Assembly: GCF_900101115.1 (NCBI RefSeq) | Contig: NZ_FNFU01000006.1 | Location: 62,001-126,000, forward strand | DNA from: Cryobacterium psychrotolerans | GTDB lineage: Bacteria; Actinomycetota; Actinomycetes; Actinomycetales; Microbacteriaceae | DNA: 64,000 nt | Direction of reading: 5' to 3' | In this document: positions 42,273 to 52,994 of the stretch, piece by piece | How positions within the stretch are numbered: the stretch's first letter is position 1 | Layout of the letters: the number at the start of each line of letters is the position of its first letter | Position numbers and translations under genes: made by a program | The notes under the pieces: generated by a model | What the model saw: only the letters and a program-made list of their open reading frames with translations | What the model was told of the DNA's origin: nothing | Database searches by the model: none

Positions 42273-42929
42273 CTATTTCAGGCGGTACCCCATGCCGCGA
42301 ACGGTCTCGATCCGGTCGGCGCCGATCTTGGCGCGCAGGTAGCGCACGTACACCTCAACCACGTTCGAGCCGGGGTCGTAGTCGAGGCCCCACACCCGGC
42401 TGAGCAGCTGTTCTCGGCTGAGCACCTGCTCGGGGTGGCGAATGAACTCCTCGGCCAGGCCGAATTCGCGCGCGGAGAGGTCGACGGGGCGCCCGGCCAC
42501 ACGGATCCGCCGGGTCTTCAGGTCGAGTTCGAGATCACCGGATGCCAGGGTGCCGGCGGTGTCGGGGCGGACGTCCCTCAGCCGAAGCCGCACCCGGGCC
42601 AGCAGCTCGTCGAAGCGGAACGGCTTGGACATGTAGTCGTTGGCTCCGCCTTCGAGCCCGCGCAGGGTGTCGGCGGCCGAGTCCCGTGCCGTGAGCATGA
42701 TGACGGCGATCCGGTTGCCCTGGCCGCGCAGTGTTTCGAGGATGTCGAAGCCGTCGAGGCCGGGCAGGCCGACGTCGAGCACCAAAAGGTCGTACTGCCC
42801 GGTCTCGGCCTCGGCGACGGCGGCCCGGCCGTCGTCGGCGATCGTCACCGAGAAGCCGGCCGCGCGCAGCCCCTTCTCCACGAACGATGCAATGCGCGAC
42901 TCGTCCTCGGCAATGAGAATCCTGGTCAC
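42273..42929 (-). CDS. OmpR/PhoB-family response regulator
   Basis: This 218-residue protein starts at a GTG with AAGGAG upstream. The receiver domain (acidic pair at 8-9, phospho-acceptor Asp52 in LLVLDVGLPGLDG, MLTARD, KPF) is followed by a winged-helix DNA-binding domain (VDLSAREFGLAEEFIRHPEQ, VRYLRAKIG, VRGMGYRL). It is the partner of the kinase 10 bp upstream. Confidence 0.95.
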   Translation of the reverse strand: MTRILIAEDESRIASFVEKGLRAAGFSVTIADDGRAAVAEAETGQYDLLVLDVGLPGLDGFDILETLRGQGNRIAVIMLTARDSAADTLRGLEGGANDYMSKPFRFDELLARVRLRLRDVRPDTAGTLASGDLELDLKTRRIRVAGRPVDLSAREFGLAEEFIRHPEQVLSREQLLSRVWGLDYDPGSNVVEVYVRYLRAKIGADRIETVRGMGYRLK

Positions 42930-42939
42930 CTGGTGCTCC

Positions 42940-44550
42940 TTATGCTTCCGCGCCCACGAGGGCCTCGGGGATGGCCGCCTCGGCGACGAGGGGAATGCTG
43001 ATGGTGAAGACGGATCCCGCACCCTGCGCGCTCTGCAGCAGCACGGAGCCGCCGTGGGCCTCCGCGATCGCCGACACGATCGACAGCCCGAGCCCGGAGC
43101 CGTAGACGCCCCGACTCGATTCGAGCCGGCGGAAGCGCTCGAAGATCTGCTCCTGGACCTCGACGGCGATGCCGGGCCCGGCATCCTGAACCGACAGGTT
43201 GAGATGCGGTCCGGCCGGGGTCTCGGCGACCTCGCCGAGGATGGTGATCGGGGTCCCCGGGGTCGAATACTTGACGGCGTTGTCGGCGAGTTGCAGCCAG
43301 GCCTGGGTGATCCGGCGGGAGTCGATCTGCGCGAGCACGTTGACCGACTCGGTGCGCCAGGTGCGCGCCGGATCGAGCGCGGATGCCTTCGCGCCCACGA
43401 AGGCGGTCAGCGACTCGATGTCGACCTCGGCGAGTTCGACGAAGTTCGGCCCGGACGACGACGCGAGCAGGGAGATCTCGGAGACGAGCGTGGACATCCG
43501 GTCGAGTTCGTCGATGGCGAGTTCCCGGGTGGCCCTGACCTCTCCCACATTCGCGATGTCGAGCAGTTCGAGGTGGCCGCGGATGATCGTGATCGGCGTC
43601 TTGAGTTCGTGGCCGATGTCATCCAGCAGCCGGCGCTGGCTCAGCGAGGAGGCCTGCAGGCGGTCGAACATGCCGTTGATGGCCGTGGCCAGTTCGGACA
43701 CGTCATCGTGGCCGGTCACCGGGATGCGCTCGGTGAGGTCGGCGGCGTTGGTGCTGCCCGCGGCGGCATCCCGCAGCAGCCGGATCGGGCGCAGCAGCCG
43801 GCCGGCAACGACCCAGGCGACCAGCCCGACGACGATCAGGGCGGCCAGGGCCACGCGCACGAAGGTCTGGAAGGACTCGGCGACCAGGCCGAGCTCGGCG
43901 TCGAGGTCGAACGCGGCGACGTAGAGGCCCGAGCTCGGGTCACCGGCGGCGCTGACCGGAACGATCAGGTAGCGAAGTGTCTGCTCCGTGCCCGTGGCCG
44001 TGCCGATCACCACCTGGGTCGGGTCGGCCTCGGCCAGGATCCGCGCGACGAACGCGGCGTCCTCGTCCATCCGGAAGGGCAGGTTCGCCGCCGGGACCAG
44101 TGCCGGCTTGCCGTCGATCAGTCCGAGGACGCTCTCGTTCGCGGCCGGGATGACCTGCTTCATGGCCACCCGCAGGATGGCATCCACGCTGGTCAGCGGC
44201 GAGGACACGGCGGCGCCCGTGGTGGCGAGCGCGGTGGGGCCGGGGCCGCCTGCGGAAGCGGGGCCGGGGCCCGTGTCGGTATCCGTGCCGGTGCCGGTGG
44301 TCGTATCGCCGCCGGTGGTCGCGCCGGAGGCGATCGCCTTCAGGTCGGGGACCGTGCGCAGGAGCCGCGCGTCGATGCTGGCGACGACGCCCTCCCGCTG
44401 CACGAGGTAGGCCGCGACCCCGGACGCCGCGAGGCCCAGGGCGGCCACGGCCAGGATCGACACCACGATCCGCGACCTCACCGATGGGGTGTGGTGCCGC
44501 ACGGTGCGCCGCCCGCGCGCGAGCGTTCGACGGACGCGCGTGTTGGCCAT
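42940..44550 (-). CDS. Membrane sensor histidine kinase
   Basis: This 536-residue protein has two membrane helices (about 25-48 and 230-252) bracketing a large extracytoplasmic sensor with a Thr/Gly/Pro-rich linker (TTTGTGTDTDTGPGPASAGG). HAMP, HisKA (DDIGHELKTPITIIRGHLEL) and HATPase (QLADNAVKYS, DAGPGI, GSGLGLSIV) follow. AAGGGA precedes the ATG. The kinase gene comes first in the operon, the less common order. The signal is unknown. Confidence 0.95.
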   Translation of the reverse strand: MANTRVRRTLARGRRTVRHHTPSVRSRIVVSILAVAALGLAASGVAAYLVQREGVVASIDARLLRTVPDLKAIASGATTGGDTTTGTGTDTDTGPGPASAGGPGPTALATTGAAVSSPLTSVDAILRVAMKQVIPAANESVLGLIDGKPALVPAANLPFRMDEDAAFVARILAEADPTQVVIGTATGTEQTLRYLIVPVSAAGDPSSGLYVAAFDLDAELGLVAESFQTFVRVALAALIVVGLVAWVVAGRLLRPIRLLRDAAAGSTNAADLTERIPVTGHDDVSELATAINGMFDRLQASSLSQRRLLDDIGHELKTPITIIRGHLELLDIANVGEVRATRELAIDELDRMSTLVSEISLLASSSGPNFVELAEVDIESLTAFVGAKASALDPARTWRTESVNVLAQIDSRRITQAWLQLADNAVKYSTPGTPITILGEVAETPAGPHLNLSVQDAGPGIAVEVQEQIFERFRRLESSRGVYGSGLGLSIVSAIAEAHGGSVLLQSAQGAGSVFTISIPLVAEAAIPEALVGAEA

Positions 44551-44710
44551 TCCCTTAGTATCAGCTCTCCGCGCCGGTTTCGCCCTCTGGCGCTGCGGAG
44601 TGCCCTCATTTCTGGGGGCCCATGTCTGGGTGCGCGCGAGGGCGCAAACCCCCCTCGGAGCCGGCGCCCCGGCCAATAGGGTGGGGGGCCGGCTGCGGTT
44701 GCGGCTGGGG

Positions 44711-45055
44711 GTGACCCGGTCGCTGTGGTCCGGCGTCCGCACGATCGCCCTGGGCGCGTGGGGCCTCTGGCTCGCGGTCGTGCTCAGCGCCGAGGTGCCG
44801 TTGGCCACCGTCTCCACCGAGCGGGCGCTCTCCGTCGGCCAGCTCAATTCGGGGGATACCTCCGCGGCCGGACGGACGCTCGAGGCCCTGGCGGAACTCG
44901 CCCCGAAGGATTCCGCGGTTGCCGTGCAGAACGCCGTCGCGCGCTACCTGCTCGGCGACATCTCCGGTGCCGTGGCGGAGACCGACCGGGCGCTCTCGCT
45001 CGATCCCGCCAACCCCACCGCCGTGCAGCTCCGGGGCCTCCTCACCGGTCCGTAG
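44711..45055 (+). CDS. Small membrane-anchored TPR protein
   Basis: This roughly 114-residue protein from a GTG start has one N-terminal helix (TIALGAWGLWLAVVLSAEVP) and about two tetratricopeptide units (DTSAAGRTLEALAELAPKDS, DISGAVAETDRALSLDPANP). TPRs mediate protein contacts. The start is uncertain, since the frame is open further upstream and the RBS is weak. It is divergent from the kinase and ends before a class D palindrome. Confidence 0.65.
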   Translation: MTRSLWSGVRTIALGAWGLWLAVVLSAEVPLATVSTERALSVGQLNSGDTSAAGRTLEALAELAPKDSAVAVQNAVARYLLGDISGAVAETDRALSLDPANPTAVQLRGLLTGP

Positions 45056-45097
45056 CGCGTGCCTCCCCGGCACCAGCCGACACTGTCAGGCTCCCGC

Positions 45098-45195
45098 CGT
45101 GGCGAACTCAGGAGATCCGGTGCCGCGCCTCGTCGGCCGCCCGGAAACACGGGGGACCTGCCTGCCCGCGTGCCGATTCTCCTGAGTTGGCCACG
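45098..45195. repeat. Intergenic palindrome class D, copy 1
   Basis: Outer arms (45098-45120 and 45173-45195) contain AACTCAGGAGA and TCTCCTGAGTT and pair with few mismatches. The 52-nt interior is not shared with the second copy at 57280-57376. It lies between the convergent TPR and VanZ genes. Confidence 0.75.
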
Positions 45196-45243
45196 GATCT
45201 GGTGCGAGAGCGGCCGAGTAGCGGCGGCCCGGAGGGTGCCCGG

Positions 45244-45702
45244 CTACAGCCGGCGGTCGGCGGGCACGCCGAGGGCCAGCAGCAGCAGCACGGCGGCGGC
45301 CGCCCCGGCGGTGGCGCCGGCCGTGTTCGCGACCACGTCGTTCACCGTCGCGAATCGGGCCGGCACGAAGGCGAGCTGACCGAGTTCGATCACACAACTG
45401 GCGGTGAACCCGACGACCAGCCCGAGCCACCAGCGGCTGGCACCGGCCAGAATCACCACGAAGAGCCCCACCGGCACGAACAGCGCGATGTTCGCCCCGA
45501 ATTCGATGACGTCGTAGTGCATCCAGCGGGGCGCCCCGTGCCGATGGAGCCAGCCGACGACGGAGCCGAGCAGGTCCCCGGCGTCGCGGTCGACCCGGCT
45601 GGGCCAGAACGCGATCAGCGCGAGCACGACCAGATAGGAGAAGGTCAGGAACAGCGTTCTGTGGTGAAGCGCGCTGCGCTGCACCGTGTCGACACCGCTC
45701 AC
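45244..45702 (-). CDS. VanZ-family membrane protein
   Basis: This 152-residue protein has four helices and the VanZ pattern DVIEFGANIALFVPVGLFVV, SCVIELGQLAF, NDVVANTAGATAGA. VanZ gives low teicoplanin resistance in enterococci, but most homologues are of unknown role in the envelope. No van genes are nearby. Confidence 0.88.
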   Translation of the reverse strand: MSGVDTVQRSALHHRTLFLTFSYLVVLALIAFWPSRVDRDAGDLLGSVVGWLHRHGAPRWMHYDVIEFGANIALFVPVGLFVVILAGASRWWLGLVVGFTASCVIELGQLAFVPARFATVNDVVANTAGATAGAAAAVLLLLALGVPADRRL

Positions 45703-45841
45703 TCCGTCACCTCCACCGCCGCGGGCGGGCTGCTCCCGTTCCGGTGCCGCAGCATGGCCGCATCACCCTGGACGGCACCCTAGCAGAACCGTCGACGGCG
45801 CCATAGTGGTCGCGGATCCGGGATCGCTCGGAGGCTGCTCG

Positions 45842-46551
45842 CTAGTCGAGGCCCAGGTACGCCTCGATCACCTTCTCGTCGGCGAGCAGTTCGTGGGCGG
45901 GACCCGAGTGAGTGATCTCCCCGGTCTCCAGCACGTAACCGAAGTCCGCCGCCGCGAGGGCCCGCCGCGCGTTCTGCTCGACCAGGACCACCGTGGTTCC
46001 GGTGCTCCGAATCTCCTCGATCACGGAGAAGACCTCATCCACGATTTTTGGCGCGAGTCCCATCGACGGTTCGTCGAGCAGCAGGATCTCGGGCTCGGCG
46101 ATGAGCGCCCGCGCGATCGAGAGCATCTGCTGCTCGCCGCCGGAGAGGGCCCCCGCGTGGAGCCTGCGTCGTTCGAAGAGCACCGGGAAGCGGTCGTAGA
46201 CGCGGGCCACATTCGCGTTCAGGGTGCTGCCGCGGTGCCAGCCGCCGAGGCTCAGGTTCTCGGCCACGGTCAGCGTGCCGAGGATCTCCCGCCCCTCGGG
46301 CACCTGCACCAGCCCGGCCTTCACCAGCCGGTGCGCCGGCCATTTGGTGATGTCCTGGCCCTTGAACTTGATCACACCGTGGCGTGGGCGGATGAGCCCG
46401 GAAACGGCATTGAGAATGGAGGTCTTGCCGGCGCCGTTGGCGCCCACGAGGGTGACCAGCGCGCCGGTCGCCACCTCGAAGGACACGTTGCGCACCGCCT
46501 CCACTCGCCCGTAGTTGACCTGCAGGCCCTCCACGCTCAGGATCGGGTCGC

Positions 46552-46555
<4 letters not shown>
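45842..46555 (-). CDS. livF: Branched-chain amino-acid type ABC transporter ATPase LivF
   Basis: This 237-residue ATPase has VGANGAGKTSILNA (Walker A), LSGGEQQMLSIARAL (signature), LLLDEPSMGLAP (Walker B) and LVEQNARRAL (H-loop replaced by the LivF-type Gln/Asn pattern). It energises import with the LivG domain of the fused protein. The ATG overlaps the stop of the fusion gene. Confidence 0.95.
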
Positions 46556-48372
<1,817 letters not shown>

Positions 48373-48374
48373 GA

Positions 48375-49250
48375 TCAGACCTCCCGCGTCTTGCGTGCGC
48401 CGAACAGGCCCTGGGGCCGCAGGATCAGGATCAGGAACAGCAGCCCGAACGCCACCATGTCCCGCCAGGAACTGCCGATGTAATTCACGGCGAGCACCTC
48501 GGACAGGCCCAGGATCAGGCCGCCGACCAGGGCGCCGGGCAGGGATCCCATCCCGCCGACGACGATCACGGCCAGGGCCTTGAGCTCCACCGCGTGGCCG
48601 ATTCCAAGCTGGGCGGCGTTGACGTTGAGGGTGAACAGCACACCGGCCACGGCGCCCAGCGCCGAGGAGATGGCGAAGGTGGTGCTGCTGATCCGGCCCA
48701 CGTTCAGCCCCAGCACGGCGGCGGCGTGGGGGTTCTCGGCGATCGTGCGCATCCCGCGGCCCAGCTTGGATTTGGCGACCAGCCAGGTCAGCACGACCAT
48801 CAGCGACACGCTGATGACCAGGATGATCACCTGCAGCAGGGAGACGGTGGCGCCGAGGATCTCAAACCGGGCCTGCGGGAACGCGTCGGCCGGGAAGCGC
48901 CGGGTGTCCGCTCCGAACAGCGCCTGGAGCAGCGAGAGGATGATCGCCCCGAACGCGATCGAGGAGATCAGCCCCGCGAAGTGCGCATCGTGCCGTCCGG
49001 CGAGCGGCCGGAACGCGATCCGTTCGATCAGGACGCCCAGCAGGGCGCCCAGGACGAGCACCAGCGGGATGGCCAGCCAGATCGAAATCCCGAACCGCGA
49101 CACCACCTCGATCCCCACCAGCGCGCCGGCCGTGAAGACCGAGGCGTGAGCCAGGTTCAGCCGGTCCAGGATGCCGAACACCAGCGTGAAACCGATGGCG
49201 AACAGCGCATAGATCGAACCGAGAAAGATCCCGTCGAGAAAGAGTTGCAT
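48375..49250 (-). CDS. livH: Branched-chain amino-acid type ABC permease LivH
   Basis: This 291-residue membrane protein has LDGIFLGSIYALFAIGFTLV and the conserved loop MRTIAENPHAAAVLGLNVGR. The C-terminal GSLPGALVGGLILGLSEVLA is normal. The ATG at 49250 lies at the family N-terminus. It is 2 bp before the LivM-LivG gene. Confidence 0.95.
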   Translation of the reverse strand: MQLFLDGIFLGSIYALFAIGFTLVFGILDRLNLAHASVFTAGALVGIEVVSRFGISIWLAIPLVLVLGALLGVLIERIAFRPLAGRHDAHFAGLISSIAFGAIILSLLQALFGADTRRFPADAFPQARFEILGATVSLLQVIILVISVSLMVVLTWLVAKSKLGRGMRTIAENPHAAAVLGLNVGRISSTTFAISSALGAVAGVLFTLNVNAAQLGIGHAVELKALAVIVVGGMGSLPGALVGGLILGLSEVLAVNYIGSSWRDMVAFGLLFLILILRPQGLFGARKTREV

Positions 49251-49337
49251 GGTGACGTCCCTGTTATCGGTCGTGTGCCGCCCGGAATCCGGGCGGCACA
49301 CGACCTGAGCGAGGCGGAGCGGGGTGCGCGGGTCAGG

Positions 49338-50510
49338 CTACTCCAGGATGGCGAACTTGCCGTCCTTGACCACCTGCACGAGTGCGTCGTGCACGGCGTC
49401 GCGGTTTTCGTTCAGGCTCACGTCGCCCAGCACGGTGGGCACGTCGGTGATGTCACCGAGCCCCGCCTTGATGGCCTCGCGCTCCGCCGAGCACTCGGCG
49501 CGAACCGCGTGGTCGATGATCTGCAGCCCGGCATACGCCTGCGCCGAGAACTGGTCGGGGGCGGCATCGAACTTCGCGGTGTAGTCCTCGATGAACTTCA
49601 CGTTCTGCTCGTTGTCGGAGGCCGAGTTCCACGCGGCACCCACGATGACGCCCTCGGCGGCTTTTCCGGCGCCCTTGATCAGGGCGGGGGAGTTGAAGCC
49701 GTTGCCGCCGATGATCGGGGTGTCGATGCCGATTTCGCGCGCCTGGGTGACCAGCGGCACGGCCGCGTCGATCAGGCCGGAGACGACGATCGCGTCGGCG
49801 TCGGACTTCTTGGCCTTGTTCAGCAGGGCGCGGAAGTCGGTGTCGGCCTTGGAGAAGGTCAGCGTGTCGGCGATGTCGACGCCCTCGTCCTTGAGAGCCG
49901 CGGCAAAGGCCTGGTAGCCGGATTCGGTGAAGGCGTCGTCGTTGCTGTACATCACGACGACCTTCTTCACGTCGAGGGTCTCGACGGCCGCCTTGATGGT
50001 CTGCGGAATGACGGCATCCTCGGTCAGGGAGTCCCGGAAGATGTAGTCGCCGATTTCCGTGATGCCGGCAGCGGTGTTGGACACACCGAGCACGGGGACC
50101 TTGGCGTCCTGGGCGATCGGGTTCGTCTGCTTGGCCGTGTTCGACAGCGTCGGGCCGATGATGACGGCGGCGCCGGAAGCGATCAGGGTGTCGAACACCT
50201 GGATGGCCTGCTTGGGGTCGGTCGCGTCGTCCTCGACGGTGAGCTCGTAGGTGACCCCGCCGACCTTGTTCAGGTCTTCGACGGCGAGTTCGAGCGCGTT
50301 CTTCTGGCTCGCGCCGTACTGCGCTGCCGCTCCGGTCAGGCTGAAGGCCGCGGAGATCGGCACGGCGGACTTGATGACGCAATCCGCTCCGGTGCCGGAT
50401 CCGGTCGCGCCGTCATCCTTCGTTCCGTTGCCGGACGTGGTGCTGCACCCGGTGATGGCGAGCAATAATGCGGAACCGCAGACAGCGGCAGAGAACAGTT
50501 TTTTTCTCAT
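49338..50510 (-). CDS. ABC importer substrate-binding lipoprotein (LivJ/K type)
   Basis: This 390-residue protein has a lipobox (ITGC, Cys22) and a Ser/Thr/Gly linker. The type I binding fold ([50 protein letters not shown]) follows. AAGGAGG lies upstream of the ATG. It is the first gene of the Liv operon. Confidence 0.93.
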   Translation of the reverse strand: MRKKLFSAAVCGSALLLAITGCSTTSGNGTKDDGATGSGTGADCVIKSAVPISAAFSLTGAAAQYGASQKNALELAVEDLNKVGGVTYELTVEDDATDPKQAIQVFDTLIASGAAVIIGPTLSNTAKQTNPIAQDAKVPVLGVSNTAAGITEIGDYIFRDSLTEDAVIPQTIKAAVETLDVKKVVVMYSNDDAFTESGYQAFAAALKDEGVDIADTLTFSKADTDFRALLNKAKKSDADAIVVSGLIDAAVPLVTQAREIGIDTPIIGGNGFNSPALIKGAGKAAEGVIVGAAWNSASDNEQNVKFIEDYTAKFDAAPDQFSAQAYAGLQIIDHAVRAECSAEREAIKAGLGDITDVPTVLGDVSLNENRDAVHDALVQVVKDGKFAILE

Positions 50511-50643
50511 CGTGTGGACCTCCTTGGCCAAAGGCGAGTTTACCGTCCTACCCCCGGGAGGGGAGGGCCGCGGGGGTGGAATGGGCGTTTCGATTTGGTC
50601 ACGGGCGGGAATCAACCGGCCGGGCCCCCGGTTGCACCGAGGG

Positions 50644-51687
50644 ATGAAAACGCTACCGATCAACGTGCTCGACCTGGCCGCCCGCCTCGCCGGCGGAACC
50701 AACGCGGAGGCCGTGGCCGGCAGCATCCGCCTCGCCCAGGCCGCGGAAAACCTCGGCTACGACCGGTTCTGGGTCGCCGAGCACCACAACATGCCGGCGA
50801 TCGCCTCGAGCGCCCCGCCGGTGCTGATCGCGGGCATCGCGGCCCGCACCGAGCGCATCCGGGTCGGCTCCGGCGGCGTCATGCTGCCCAACCACGCCCC
50901 GCTCGTCGTGGCCGAACAGTTCGGCACCCTGCGCGCCCTGTACGGCGACCGGATCGACCTCGGGATCGGCCGGGCGCCCGGCACGGATGGCGCCACCGCG
51001 ATGGCCCTGCGCCGCAGCACCGAGGGCCTCGGCGTCGACGACTTCCCCCAGCAGCTCGTGGACCTGATCGGCTTCTTCCACGGCGGCATGGACGAGGCCA
51101 ACCCGATGCGCACCATCACCGCCTACCCCGGGCTCGGCGATGCCCCGCAGATGTGGCTGCTCGGCTCGAGCGGCTTCAGCGCGCAGGTCGCCGCCGCCCT
51201 CGGGCTGCCGTTCGCCTTCGCCCACCACTTCGCCGGCGAGAACACGGAGGCCGCGCTCGCCATCTACCGCGAGCGGTTCGAGCCGAGCCGCTTCCTCACC
51301 GCGCCGCACACGATGATCGCCGTCGGCCTGGTCAGCGACGACGACCCCGAGGTGGTGCGCCGGGAGTCGCTGCCCGGGCTGCTCACCTTCCTCCGGATGC
51401 GCCAGGGCCAGAAGCCCGAGCCGGTGTCGATCGCCGAGGCGCTCGCCTACGAGTTCTCGCCGCCGGAGCGGGACTTCATCGAGGCCCGGAACCGGCGCCA
51501 GGCCGTCGGCACCCCGGCCGAGGTGGACGCCAAGCTGACCGCGCTGCTCGAGTCGACCGGCGCGGACGAGCTGATGCTCAGCTCCCAGGCGTCGACGCTC
51601 GCCGGCCGCATCCGCTCGCTCGAGATCGTGGCCGCCCTCCGCGCCCCCGCTCCCGCGCCAGCCCCCGCCCTCGCCCGGGTGCCCTGA
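50644..51687 (+). CDS. LLM-class flavin-dependent oxidoreductase
   Basis: This 347-residue protein has the bacterial luciferase-like fold, group YwcH/YddN ([51 protein letters not shown]). It uses reduced FMN; the substrate is unknown. The ATG at 50644 matches the family start, though the RBS is poor and an upstream ATG at 50581 is possible. The C-terminus is Pro/Ala rich. It ends 12 bp before a class C palindrome. Confidence 0.9.
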   Translation: MKTLPINVLDLAARLAGGTNAEAVAGSIRLAQAAENLGYDRFWVAEHHNMPAIASSAPPVLIAGIAARTERIRVGSGGVMLPNHAPLVVAEQFGTLRALYGDRIDLGIGRAPGTDGATAMALRRSTEGLGVDDFPQQLVDLIGFFHGGMDEANPMRTITAYPGLGDAPQMWLLGSSGFSAQVAAALGLPFAFAHHFAGENTEAALAIYRERFEPSRFLTAPHTMIAVGLVSDDDPEVVRRESLPGLLTFLRMRQGQKPEPVSIAEALAYEFSPPERDFIEARNRRQAVGTPAEVDAKLTALLESTGADELMLSSQASTLAGRIRSLEIVAALRAPAPAPAPALARVP

Positions 51688-51699
51688 CCCTTTTTTCTC

Positions 51700-51758
51700 G
51701 TGAGGGGTCGCAAATCGACCTTCCCGGCGCCAACGAAGGTCGATTTGCGACCCCTCAC
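51700..51758. repeat. Intergenic palindrome class C, copy 1
   Basis: Perfect 23-bp arms (51700-51722 and 51736-51758) containing GGGGTCGCAAATCGACC surround the loop CCCGGCGCCAACG. It lies between the LLM gene and the DUF559 gene. The second copy is at 52738-52796, on the other side of the DUF559 gene, with identical arms. Confidence 0.93.
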
Positions 51759-51808
51759 GCGCCGGCCGCCGGCGGCGCCTGTGGATAACCCCGACCCCGA
51801 GGCTCCGG

Positions 51809-52741
51809 ATGCGGCACTCTGGGCGCGTGGCCTCCCGACTTCCGCTCCCGCCAGGGCTCCGCGACGGCTCATTCACCACCCGAACGGCCGCCGCCCGGGG
51901 TATCGGCGAGGGTCGGCTGCGAGGCCCGGACCTCGCCCGTCCGTTCCACGGCATCCGCTCGCCCGACTCCCCGGTCTCGGTCTACGAGCGGGCGGGGGCG
52001 CTCCAGCTGCGGATGCCGGACGCCGCGTTCTTCTGCACGGTCACGGCCGCCCTGATCCTGGGCATCCCGCTCCCGCCGAGGCTGGCCCGGGCGCCGCAGC
52101 TCCACGTCGGCATGCCGGCGCCGATGCGCGCGTACCGGGCCGCCGGATCCATCGGCCACAAGCTTCAACTCGGCCCGGATGACGTTGGCGAGCGGCAGGG
52201 GCTTCGGCTGACCACGGCCGCGCGCACGTGGTGCGACCTCGCCGCCGTCCTCGACGTCGAGGACCTCGTGGCCGCGGGGGACTACATCATCCACCACCGG
52301 CATCCGCTCGCCGGCCGCGCGGACCTGGCGGCCGCCGCCGACCGCCACCCGGCCCGGCGCTGGCGAGCGCGCCTGCTGGAAGCGCTGGGGCTGCTGGACG
52401 ACCGTGCCGAGTCGCCGCCCGAGTCGGTCATCCGCGTGACGATCGTTCGCGCCGGCATCCTGGGCCTCGCGGTCAACCATCCGATCGCGGATGCGTTCGG
52501 CCGGGTCATCGCCCGGGCCGACCTCTGCTTTCCCGTGCACCGGGTCATCTTCGAGTACCAGGGCGATTACCATCGCAGCGAGCCGGATCGGTGGCGCAAG
52601 GACCGCACCCGGGTCGCCCGGCTCACGGCTCTGGGCTGGCACGTCGTCGAGATCGCCGCCGACGAGCTCGCCGACCGACGGATGCTGCTGCGCCTGATCC
52701 GGGACACCCTCGCCCTGCATCCGCCGGTATCCCGCCGGTGA
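51809..52741 (+). CDS. DUF559 (Vsr-like) protein with AbiEi-like N-terminal part
   Basis: This 310-residue protein has an N-terminal half like the AbiEi/type IV antitoxin wing-helix proteins (FTTRTAAARGIGEGRLRGPD) and a C-terminal DUF559 domain. The latter has the Vsr-endonuclease-like pattern DLCFPVHRVIFEYQGDYHRS, RWRKDRTRVARLTALGWHVV. DUF559 is widespread in Microbacteriaceae and is thought to be a nuclease-fold domain; its role is unknown. GAGG precedes the ATG. The gene is flanked by identical class C palindromes, the downstream one overlapping its stop codon. Confidence 0.85.
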   Translation: MRHSGRVASRLPLPPGLRDGSFTTRTAAARGIGEGRLRGPDLARPFHGIRSPDSPVSVYERAGALQLRMPDAAFFCTVTAALILGIPLPPRLARAPQLHVGMPAPMRAYRAAGSIGHKLQLGPDDVGERQGLRLTTAARTWCDLAAVLDVEDLVAAGDYIIHHRHPLAGRADLAAAADRHPARRWRARLLEALGLLDDRAESPPESVIRVTIVRAGILGLAVNHPIADAFGRVIARADLCFPVHRVIFEYQGDYHRSEPDRWRKDRTRVARLTALGWHVVEIAADELADRRMLLRLIRDTLALHPPVSRR

Positions 52742-52796
52742 GGGGTCGCAAATCGACCTTCCCAGGCCCAACGAAGGTCGATTTGCGACCCCTCAC
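52738..52796. repeat. Intergenic palindrome class C, copy 2
   Basis: Perfect 23-bp arms, identical to copy 1, surround the loop CCCAGGCCCAACG. The left arm includes the TGA of the DUF559 gene. It lies between that gene and the convergent tRNA-Pro gene. Confidence 0.93.
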
Positions 52797-52807
52797 AGGG
52801 AGAAAGC

Positions 52808-52836
52808 AGAAGGGCCGCACGATGTGCGGCCCTTCT
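52808..52836 (-). terminator. Terminator of the tRNA-Pro gene
   Basis: On the minus strand AGAAGGGCCGCAC and GTGCGGCCCTTCT form a 13-bp stem with a three-base loop, followed by GCTTTCT. It lies 10 bp beyond the tRNA 3' end. Confidence 0.85.
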
Positions 52837-52845
52837 GTACTGCTG

Positions 52846-52919
52846 TCGGGGTAACAGGATTTGAACCTGCGACCTCGTCGTCCCGAACGACGCGCGCTAC
52901 CAAGCTGCGCCATACCCCG
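52846..52919 (-). tRNA. tRNA-Pro, anticodon CGG
   Basis: The minus strand folds into a 74-nt cloverleaf: acceptor CGGGGTA with TACCCCG, D-arm GCGC-AGCTTGGTA-GCGC, anticodon stem GTCGT/ACGAC with loop TTCGGGA (anticodon CGG), and TPsiC loop GTTCAAATC. CCA is not encoded. It reads CCG codons. Confidence 0.95.
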
Positions 52920-52994
52920 ATGGCCCGTGGGCCTCCACAAGTATAGATCGAAAATCGGGCGTCCGCTGACGGAGCTCGCGACCCGGCGGATCGG

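Noticed and set aside
42640..44679. 679-codon plus-strand frame opposite the histidine kinase
   Set aside because: It is the antisense shadow of a clear histidine kinase; the composition is low-complexity and it matches no family.
45244..45702. VanZ gene as evidence of glycopeptide resistance
   Set aside because: No vanHAX, vanRS or other resistance genes nearby; VanZ-like proteins are common without resistance.
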